A DNA stretch of 10,308 bases from an uncultured Gammaproteobacteria bacterium (GTDB taxonomy: Bacteria > Pseudomonadota > Gammaproteobacteria > UBA9214). The notes under the pieces were generated by a model that saw only the letters and a list, made by a program, of their open reading frames with translations, had not been told where the DNA came from and ran no database searches. Made by a program: the position numbers and the translations under genes. Position 1 is the stretch's first letter. Every line of letters begins with the position of its first letter. Positions 6,858-10,308 of this stretch are shown one piece after another. Location: assembly GCA_905480065.1 (NCBI GenBank), contig CAJQOV010000061.1, positions 1 through 10,308 on the forward strand, given 5' to 3'.

Positions 6858-7502
6858 CTAGATCCGGTACGCAGTGCTCGTCATCACCCTGGATGACAGC
6901 GCCATCAGCTTCCTGACGGTTTCCGGCAGTTGTCTCCCGCCGGCGCGCAAGGCACTGTCGCGATGTTCCGCCTCGTCCGCTTTCATCTGCTGCAGAATGG
7001 CTTTCGAACGTTGATCACCGGAGGGCAGCCGCTGCAGGTGCCCATCGAGGTGTTTTACTACCTGCTGTTCCGTTTCGGCCAGAAAGCCGAGGCTCCACTG
7101 GTCACCGATCAAACCGGAAGCCGCCCCGATGGCGAGAGAACCCGCGTACCACAGGGGGTTTAGCAGGCTGGTGCTGCCGCCCAGTTCCTGGACGCGTTGC
7201 TGGCACCAGGCCAGGTGATCATTTTCTTCCAGTGCGGCCTGTTCCATCTGGGTACGGGTTTCCGTGCGGCGTGCGGTCAGCGCCTGACCCTGGTAGAGCG
7301 CCTGTGCGCATACCTCGCCAGCGTGATTGACGCGCATCAGGCACAGGCTTGCAGATTTCTCGGTACTCGACAGTTCTGCATCGGCCGTAGCAGTGGCGGG
7401 ATTCGGGCGGCCGGTACCGACCGGCGTGCCGAACACGGTACGTAATGCCTGGTCCGCATTCAGGATGATGCGATCAAACAGCGAATAGCGTTGTGTAGTC
7501 AT
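6858..7502 (-). CDS. coq7: Coq7-type 3-demethoxyubiquinol hydroxylase (di-iron)
   Basis: The 214-residue protein carries out a late ring hydroxylation in ubiquinone synthesis, replacing UbiF in bacteria that lack the flavoprotein. It is a ferritin-like four-helix di-iron enzyme acting at the membrane surface. The six expected ligands are visible: Glu63 (NHAGEVCAQ), Glu93 and His96 (EENDHLAW), Glu145 (AETEQQVVKHLDGHL), and Glu177 and His180 (DEAEHRD). A hydrophobic stretch between the two halves (LWYAGSLAIGAASGLIG) fits membrane association. I chose the start at 7502 because MTTQRYSLFDRIILNADQALRTVFG matches the family N-terminus; the longer open frame upstream runs antisense through the ferredoxin gene. 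The gene is divergent from the ferredoxin gene with 78 bp between them. Confidence 0.95.
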   Translation of the reverse strand: MTTQRYSLFDRIILNADQALRTVFGTPVGTGRPNPATATADAELSSTEKSASLCLMRVNHAGEVCAQALYQGQALTARRTETRTQMEQAALEENDHLAWCQQRVQELGGSTSLLNPLWYAGSLAIGAASGLIGDQWSLGFLAETEQQVVKHLDGHLQRLPSGDQRSKAILQQMKADEAEHRDSALRAGGRQLPETVRKLMALSSRVMTSTAYRI

Positions 7503-7580
7503 GCATGAAAGATAGCACGATCTCTGCCCGTTTGCCGCTGTGTGCTTTCCCGCTGGAGTGCTTCGGGGTATCGTTGGTCC

Positions 7581-7913
7581 ATGTCCTATTATCGCCACCA
7601 TGTATTCTTCTGCACCAACCTGCGCACCGACGGCACGGCCTGCTGTCAGCGCTTTGATGCGCAGGCCATGCGTGACTATGTCAAGCAGCGCAGCAAGGAA
7701 CTGGGGCTGGCCGGGCCGGGCGGGGTGCGCATCAACACGGCCGGCTGCCTTGATCGCTGCGCCGAAGGACCGGTGCTGGTGGTTTACCCGGAAGCGGTCT
7801 GGTACACGTACCTGGACCGGGAAGACCTGGATGAAATCATTGACGAGCACCTGTGTAACGGAAGGGTGGTCGAGCGTCTGTTGCTGGCCGGGGCCGCGCC
7901 GGAATCCGGGTGA
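7581..7913 (+). CDS. Thioredoxin-like [2Fe-2S] ferredoxin
   Basis: The 110-residue protein begins MSYYRHHVFFCTNLR and has the cysteine pattern of thioredoxin-fold [2Fe-2S] ferredoxins: Cys11, the pair Cys21/Cys22, then Cys56 and Cys60 in NTAGCLDRCAEGP. The GP and V-Y-P residues after the last cysteine and the acidic DREDLDEIIDEHL helix are also typical. It should carry electrons in the cytoplasm; the partner is unknown. Adjacency to coq7 might suggest electron supply to that di-iron enzyme, but the genes are divergent and this is only inference. I chose the ATG at 7581 from family length; the frame is open to 7542, but the extra residues are not family-like. No strong ribosome binding site is visible. 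Confidence 0.9.
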   Translation: MSYYRHHVFFCTNLRTDGTACCQRFDAQAMRDYVKQRSKELGLAGPGGVRINTAGCLDRCAEGPVLVVYPEAVWYTYLDREDLDEIIDEHLCNGRVVERLLLAGAAPESG

Positions 7914-8053
7914 TCCGGGGCAGGGGCCAAATCATTCCAGGGTAGTCCGGTCAGGGCATCCTGCCGTACCGTGCATCACCCGCCGGCATACAGACCGATG
8001 GTCTCGGGAAAACCGTCAGGTTATCCGGTCGGAAGCACGGAATCAGCCCCTGC
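7914..8053. other. First part of ferredoxin-rplM intergenic region, no feature seen
   Basis: The ferredoxin-rplM intergenic region spans 7914-8511. Its first 140 bp show no coding signature, T-run terminator or strong promoter. The remainder is described in the separate entries from 8054 onward. Confidence 0.4.
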
Positions 8054-8089
8054 GATTCCGGCGGAGTCCCCCTTATTGCTGCCGGAATC
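8054..8089. repeat. Small palindrome upstream of MITE-like element
   Basis: GATTCCGGC (8054-8062) and GCCGGAATC (8081-8089) are perfect 9-nt inverted repeats around an 18-nt loop. It resembles a REP-type unit; no second copy is visible in this window. Confidence 0.35.
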
Positions 8090-8095
8090 TAATCA

Positions 8096-8206
8096 AGGAG
8101 CCTCTGATTAATTCGTCATGCTGGTGCAGGCCAGCATCCAGGTTATTGAAAACTCTGGATCCCGGCCTGCGCCGGGATGACGGGAATGAATTAATCAGAG
8201 GTTCCT
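8096..8206. mobile_element. MITE-like palindromic element with 19-nt terminal inverted repeats
   Basis: The left end (8096-8114, containing CCTCTGATTAATTC) and right end (8188-8206, containing GAATTAATCAGAGG) are inverted repeats of 19 nt with one mismatch. Inside, CGTCAT (8114-8119) pairs with ATGACG (8177-8182), and ATCCAG (8136-8141) with CTGGAT (8155-8160). ATCCCGGC (8159-8166) forms a hairpin with GCCGGGAT (8171-8178), and ATGCTGG (8118-8124) with CCAGCAT (8131-8137); some of these pairings are alternatives. The inner CTGGATCCCGG type of palindrome resembles repeats scattered through many proteobacterial genomes. CTAATCA occurs at 8089-8095 and again at 8211-8217, a possible 7-bp target duplication, although 4 bp lie between the right end and its copy. 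There is no coding capacity. Confidence 0.65.
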
Positions 8207-8273
8207 ATAGCTAATCATTACAACAAGTTGCGGAAGTTCTGCGGCCTCCGGCCGTAATTCGAGCGCAAGCATA

Positions 8274-8302
8274 TTGACAAGACCAATAGTATATTAGAAA
8301 AT
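8274..8302 (+). promoter_or_regulatory. Sigma70-type promoter upstream of candidate small RNA / rplM
   Basis: A perfect TTGACA (-35) lies at 8274-8279. GAAAAT at 8297-8302 follows at the ideal 17-bp spacing and matches 4 of 6 -10 consensus bases; the surrounding region is AT-rich. The predicted start is the A near 8309, one base before a 12-bp hairpin. TATATT at 8290-8295 is a better -10 by sequence but is only 10 bp from the -35. Confidence 0.55.
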
Positions 8303-8308
8303 ACTTAC

Positions 8309-8407
8309 ACGCTGATCGGCCTGCCCCCCAATTTGGCCGGTCAGCGCTCCTCCACCTCCCCCCAAGGAGGTTTTTAGGCGCAGCTCCCAAGCCGCGCCTT
8401 TTTTTTT
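8309..8407 (+). ncRNA. Candidate three-hairpin small RNA or rplM leader attenuator
   Basis: From the predicted transcription start, the RNA would open with a 12-bp stem (8310-8321 with 8335-8346, one G-U pair) and a loop containing CCCCCCAA. A short CTCCTCC linker follows. The second hairpin is ACCTCC (8354-8359) with GGAGGT (8366-8371), loop CCCCAA, followed by five T. The third is AGGCGC (8376-8381) with GCGCCT (8394-8399), with inner GCT/AGC pairing, CCCAA at its apex, and a run of nine T from 8399. No start codon is suitably placed after the perfect AAGGAGGT (8364-8371), so that sequence is probably structural. It could be a stand-alone RNA of about 100 nt, or the prematurely terminated leader of rplM-rpsI. 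Confidence 0.5.
8376..8407 (+). terminator. Intrinsic terminator about 105 bp upstream of rplM
   Basis: The GGCGC/GCGCC stem with inner GCT/AGC pairs is followed by nine T (8399-8407), a textbook rho-independent terminator. It lies between a strong promoter and rplM, so transcription from 8309 should largely stop here unless it is read through. A weaker T5 hairpin (8354-8375) sits directly before it. Confidence 0.75.
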
Positions 8408-8431
8408 GCCTGCAGGATTGGCGGCAGGCAA
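8406..8431 (+). other. Third-position stem-loop after the terminator
   Basis: TTGCCTGC (8406-8413) and GCAGGCAA (8424-8431) form a perfect 8-bp stem with a 10-nt loop, overlapping the end of the T-run. The strand at 8421-8425 (GCGGC) could instead pair with GCCGC at 8391-8395 inside the terminator, so two mutually exclusive folds exist. Confidence 0.45.
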
Positions 8432-8444
8432 CTCCCGGTCGATC

Positions 8445-8473
8445 TTGTATGTTGGTGGCGATTTTTGTAACAT
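8445..8473 (+). promoter_or_regulatory. Possible proximal rplM promoter
   Basis: TTGTAT (8445-8450) and TAACAT (8468-8473) are 17 bp apart, a weak but properly spaced sigma70 candidate that lies downstream of the terminator and about 40 bp before the rplM ATG. It would let rplM be expressed independently of the upstream terminated transcript. Confidence 0.35.
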
Positions 8474-8511
8474 CCCCGCTCTTTATTTCTGCGTGACCCA
8501 GAGTAGGACTC

Positions 8512-8940
8512 ATGAACACATTTTCAGCAAAGCCGCACGAAGTGAATCGCGACTGGTATGTTATTGACGCGCAGGGGAAACCATTAGGCCGACTGGCCAG
8601 TGAAGTGGCACGCCGCCTGCGTGGCAAGCACAAGCCGATCTTTACGCCGCATGTGGATACCGGCGATTACATCATCGTGGTCAATGCCGACAAGGTCGCA
8701 GTGACCGGCCGCAAGGCGACCGACAAGATGTACTACCACCACACCGGTTACATCGGCAATCTCAAGTCCGCCAGTTTCAACAAGATGCAGGAACGCGCAC
8801 CGGGACGCGTGGTCGAACTTGCGGTCAAGGGCATGTTGCCGAAAAATGCGCTGGGCCGTGCCATGTACCGCAAGCTCAAGGTTTTCAGCGGTCCCGAGCA
8901 TACCCATGCGGCACAGCAGCCAAAGCCACTCGACTTCTAA
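8512..8940 (+). CDS. rplM: 50S ribosomal protein L13
   Basis: The 142-residue product has the same length as E. coli L13 and matches it throughout. It is an early-assembling large-subunit protein that binds 23S rRNA. Characteristic stretches are WYVIDAQGKPLGRLASEVARRLRGKHK near the N-terminus, GDYIIVVNADKVAVTGRKATDKMYYHHTGYIG in the middle, and GMLPKNALGRAMYRKLKVFSGPEHTHAAQQP at the end. AGGA at 8505-8508 precedes the ATG at rather short spacing. The gene ends in three consecutive in-frame stops (TAA, TAG, TGA at 8938-8946). rpsI follows in the usual order. In E. coli L13 represses its own operon through the mRNA leader, so the structured leader here could matter. Confidence 0.98.
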   Translation: MNTFSAKPHEVNRDWYVIDAQGKPLGRLASEVARRLRGKHKPIFTPHVDTGDYIIVVNADKVAVTGRKATDKMYYHHTGYIGNLKSASFNKMQERAPGRVVELAVKGMLPKNALGRAMYRKLKVFSGPEHTHAAQQPKPLDF

Positions 8941-8951
8941 TAGTGATCAAT

Positions 8952-8967
8952 GGCGGTGTCAACCGCC
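8952..8967 (+). other. Hairpin in the rplM-rpsI spacer
   Basis: GGCGGT (8952-8957) pairs with ACCGCC (8962-8967) around a GTCA loop, in the 45-bp spacer between the rplM stop and the rpsI start and just before the rpsI ribosome binding site. It lacks a T-run and is unlikely to terminate transcription; it could tune rpsI translation or protect the mRNA end. Confidence 0.35.
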
Positions 8968-8985
8968 GGCAACAGGACAAGCAGA

Positions 8986-9375
8986 ATGAGCGACACCTAT
9001 TACAGTACCGGACGACGCAAGACTTCAACGGCTCGTGTATTCATGCGCAAGGGCAGCGGATCGATTACGGTGAACAACCGTCCACTGGATGTGTACTTCG
9101 GCCGCGAGACCTCACGCATGGTTGTACGTCAGCCACTGGAGACCACCAAGATGACGGACAGCTTTGATATCAAGGTGACGGTCAGCGGTGGTGGCATGAC
9201 CGGACAGGCCGGTGCCATTCGTCACGGTATTACCCGTGCGCTGATGGTGTATGACGGCGAACTGCGTCCGACCCTGCGTCGCGCCGGTTTTGTTACCCGT
9301 GACGCCCGCCAGGTAGAGCGCAAGAAGGTTGGCCTGCACAAGGCACGCCGCGCGCCGCAATACTCCAAGCGTTAA
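8986..9375 (+). CDS. rpsI: 30S ribosomal protein S9
   Basis: The 129-residue product is S9, a small-subunit head protein whose C-terminal tail reaches the P-site tRNA. The start YYSTGRRKTSTARV, the central GQAGAIRHGITRALM and the basic end with terminal Ser-Lys-Arg (QYSKR) are all family hallmarks. I chose the ATG at 8986 because the family begins just before the YYSTGRRK motif and AGGA (8974-8977) is well placed 8 nt upstream; the open frame extends 12 codons further without family similarity. It is co-transcribed with rplM. tRNA-Gln begins 15 bp after the stop codon, so the tRNA may be processed from a read-through transcript. Confidence 0.98.
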   Translation: MSDTYYSTGRRKTSTARVFMRKGSGSITVNNRPLDVYFGRETSRMVVRQPLETTKMTDSFDIKVTVSGGGMTGQAGAIRHGITRALMVYDGELRPTLRRAGFVTRDARQVERKKVGLHKARRAPQYSKR

Positions 9376-9390
9376 TGCATCAGCGCTAAT

Positions 9391-9464
9391 TGGCGGATCG
9401 TCTAACGGCAGGACAGTGGACTCTGACTCCACTAATCTAGGTTCGAATCCTAGTCCGCCAGCCA
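9391..9464 (+). tRNA. tRNA-Gln (anticodon CTG)
   Basis: The 74-nt cloverleaf is complete. The acceptor stem TGGCGGA (9391-9397) pairs with TCCGCCA (9454-9460), discriminator G, CCA encoded at 9462-9464. The D arm is GTC/GAC. The anticodon stem GTGGA/TCCAC (9416-9420 and 9428-9432) encloses loop CTCTGAC, with anticodon CTG at 9423-9425. The T arm is CTAGG-TTCGAAT-CCTAG (9437-9453). The U1-A72 pair and TGG...CCAGCCA ends are typical of glutamine tRNAs. It reads CAG codons. Confidence 0.97.
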
Positions 9465-9504
9465 TAACAAAAAAGGGTCCTTTGGGACCCTTTTTTGTTA
9501 TGGC
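9461..9504 (+). terminator. Long perfect inverted repeat terminator fused to the tRNA 3' end
   Basis: Bases 9461-9480 are perfectly complementary to 9485-9504 around a TTTG loop, giving a 20-bp arm. The core is GGGTCC/GGACCC flanked by six A on the left and six T on the right, so it can terminate in both directions. The left arm begins with the GCCA end of the tRNA, and the right arm ends with the complementary TGGC. Confidence 0.88.
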
Positions 9505-9530
9505 TGGTTGTTGGCAGGATGAGAACCCGA

Positions 9531-9624
9531 GGGGCGGAACGCCCCGAGTAGAAATAATAGCCGAGCGCAGCGAGGTTGAACGTCGCCGCTTGCGGCGACG
9601 GCCCGCAGGGCGAGGGCGCAGCCC
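9531..9624. repeat. Array of small GC hairpins between the tRNA-end copies
   Basis: In under 100 bp are GGGGCG-GAA-CGCCCC (9531-9545), CGTCGCCGC with GCGGCGACG (9581-9589 and 9592-9600), GCCC-GCA-GGGC (9601-9611) and GGGC-GCA-GCCC (9614-9624). The similar motifs GAGCGCAGCGAG and GAGGGCGCAGCCCGAG also occur here. Apparent translations of the stretch are Arg-rich and low-complexity, so I do not treat it as a gene. Confidence 0.5.
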
Positions 9625-9653
9625 GAGTAATCCTGGTCCGCCAGCCAAGTCAG

Positions 9654-9683
9654 AAAAAGGGCCTCGTCAGAGGCCCTTTTTTT
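9654..9683 (+). terminator. Second intrinsic terminator after the tRNA-tail copy
   Basis: AAAAAGGGCCTC (9654-9665) pairs with GAGGCCCTTTTT (9670-9681) around GTCA, with T continuing to 9683. Like the first terminator it is symmetric, starts just after a GCCA tRNA tail (9644-9647) and ends with TGGC (9683-9686). Confidence 0.85.
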
Positions 9684-9692
9684 GGCTTTAGA

Positions 9693-9708
9693 GTCCCCGA
9701 CAGGGGAC
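9693..9708. repeat. Small GC palindrome
   Basis: GTCCCC (9693-9698) pairs with GGGGAC (9703-9708) around a GACA loop. No T-run follows. Function unknown. Confidence 0.35.
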
Positions 9709-9768
9709 CCGTAAACCTCTCGCCTTTAGGTGGCGGATGACCGGTAATGATTTGTGTAGTGCCGTGGA

Positions 9769-9785
9769 TATCCTGTACCAGGATA
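9769..9785. repeat. Perfect 7-bp hairpin
   Basis: TATCCTG (9769-9775) and CAGGATA (9779-9785) pair around TAC, followed by a run of A on the plus strand. It does not make a terminator on either strand. Confidence 0.3.
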
Positions 9786-9794
9786 AAAAATGAT

Positions 9795-9819
9795 TCCCTT
9801 CTCCCTCAGGGAGAAGGGA
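9795..9819. repeat. REP-like palindrome (TCCCTTCTCCC type)
   Basis: TCCCTTCTCCC (9795-9805) and GGGAGAAGGGA (9809-9819) are perfect 11-nt inverted repeats around TCA. The sequence resembles dispersed palindromes commonly seen between genes in gammaproteobacteria; I see one copy here. Confidence 0.5.
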
Positions 9820-9874
9820 CGTACTGCTCTGGGTGTGGCGATTGATTTTCACCCTGAAGCCGCCTGCTGCTGCC

Positions 9875-9947
9875 GGGGTCGGACCCCTGTTCCGTCCACA
9901 TCCATCGAGACATCCCCGCGCATTTTCACGGACAGGGCTCTGACCCC
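9875..9947. repeat. REP/MITE-like element with GGGGTC termini
   Basis: GGGGTCGGACCCCTGT (9875-9890) and ACAGGGCTCTGACCCC (9932-9947) are inverted repeats matching at 14 of 16 positions. The left arm is itself a palindrome (GGGGTC-G-GACCCC). GGGGTC(A/G)GA termini recall palindromes associated with IS200/IS605-type (REP-associated) transposases; no transposase is present here. Confidence 0.45.
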
Positions 9948-10308
9948 TCTGCTCCGCAGGGCGGGTCGGGTGGACAACTCAATATACGACACCTGTATAT
10001 AAGGCGCGGCATCGCTGCAACATGAGAGCTAAGCACCGTAAACCGCCATAGTCAGGATGTGTTACATTAAAACAACATCGAGAAATAGAAGAAAAGTATA
10101 ATAAATACAGTTAAATACAAGGATTCTCCGCACTTTTCCCGGCAATATCCACCCTGTCTGCGCCGGCCTCTGATGATAAATGTGCCTTATGACTGGCAAG
10201 CCAGCCACTGCTGGCACAGAACAAAACTTCAACACAAAGAGCAAGAAACAGTTAATACCACCTGGACGTTGCGTGAATGCAACACAAAAACAACACTTGT
10301 GGTTTATT
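9948..10308. other. AT-rich terminal region without recognised gene
   Basis: The first few tens of bases are GC-rich, and from about 9980 the sequence becomes clearly AT-rich. A perfect TATAAT occurs at 10097-10102 but has no -35 at proper spacing. GTTGC (10268-10272) and GCAAC (10279-10283) form a small inverted repeat. Short frames here, such as a 60-codon one on the minus strand (10062-10244), show no family signature or ribosome binding site. I see no supported gene. Confidence 0.4.

Larger units (their letters stand above)
9446..9647 (+). repeat. Direct repeat of tRNA-Gln 3' end (9446-9464 and 9629-9647)
   Basis: The last 19 nt of the tRNA, AATCCTAGTCCGCCAGCCA at 9446-9464, recur at 9629-9647 with one change (A to G), 183 bp downstream. 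The remainder of the tRNA is not repeated. Such 3'-end duplications are left by integrases that use tRNA genes as attachment sites, but they also arise from decayed tandem tRNA genes. No integrase gene is present. Confidence 0.7.

Noticed and set aside
7540..8214. 224-codon plus-strand frame over the ferredoxin gene and the MITE-like element
   Set aside because: The ferredoxin frame explains the first half, and the end is translated repeat sequence (the typical RLLKTLDPGLRRDDG read-through of a palindromic repeat).
8364..8371. Perfect Shine-Dalgarno AAGGAGGT as the start of a leader peptide
   Set aside because: No ATG, GTG or TTG lies at suitable spacing downstream; the sequence is one arm of a terminator-like hairpin.
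9112..9648. Minus-strand frame running through rpsI, tRNA-Gln and the tRNA-tail repeat (contains LGFEPRLVESESTVLPLDDPP)
   Set aside because: This is the antisense translation of the tRNA, a well-known source of spurious protein annotations; it also runs antisense through rpsI.
9329..9691. Plus-strand 120-codon frame from the rpsI end through the tRNA and both terminators
   Set aside because: It crosses a tRNA and two terminators and gives a low-complexity Arg-rich product, so it is an artefact.
9490..9700. CRISPR-like array from the repeated hairpins
   Set aside because: The palindromes differ in sequence and length and there are no regular spacers or cas genes.
10062..10244. 60-codon minus-strand frame at the right edge
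   Set aside because: It has no ribosome binding site or family resemblance; a frame of this length is expected by chance.

Overview
The window looks like chromosomal DNA of a gammaproteobacterium, probably of the Chromatiales / purple-sulfur or sulfur-oxidiser type. The evidence is protein-level resemblance to Pseudomonas and E. coli orthologues (a Vfr-like Crp, a 264-residue class 1A SpeD, a 142-residue L13), a high G+C content, and the gene order trpGDC - crp - osmC - VOC - speD / coq7 - ferredoxin - rplM - rpsI. The lineage is inferred from content alone.

Region 1 (1-1365) holds the C-terminal half of a NodU/CmcH-type O-carbamoyltransferase, a three-helix SxtJ-like membrane protein and a 50-residue DUF5989/SxtK-like membrane peptide, tightly packed. 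This is the carbamoyltransferase-J-K triad known from saxitoxin clusters and many unrelated bacteria. Region 2 (1438-3863) is the tryptophan block trpG-trpD-trpC, with trpE not adjacent. Region 3 (3871-4536, minus strand) is a Crp/Vfr cAMP receptor protein convergent with trpC.

Region 4 (5053-6691) is a probable operon of an OsmC-family protein, a VOC (glyoxalase-fold) protein and S-adenosylmethionine decarboxylase. Region 5 has coq7 (minus strand, ubiquinone synthesis) divergent from a thioredoxin-like [2Fe-2S] ferredoxin. Region 6 is the rplM-rpsI ribosomal protein operon followed by tRNA-Gln(CUG) and a strong terminator.

The protein genes are mostly housekeeping, so the unusual material is between genes. 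(a) 8309-8407, upstream of rplM, looks like a short, separately transcribed RNA: a TTGACA promoter, a 12-bp 5' hairpin and two terminator-like hairpins, with a C-rich CCCAA-type sequence in all three loops. (b) 8096-8206 is a MITE-like element with 19-nt terminal inverted repeats and a possible 7-bp target duplication. (c) The last 19 nt of tRNA-Gln are duplicated 183 bp downstream; each copy is followed by its own terminator hairpin, and an array of small GC hairpins lies between them. (d) 9795-9947 holds two palindromic REP-like elements. The last ~300 bp are AT-rich and show no recognisable gene.
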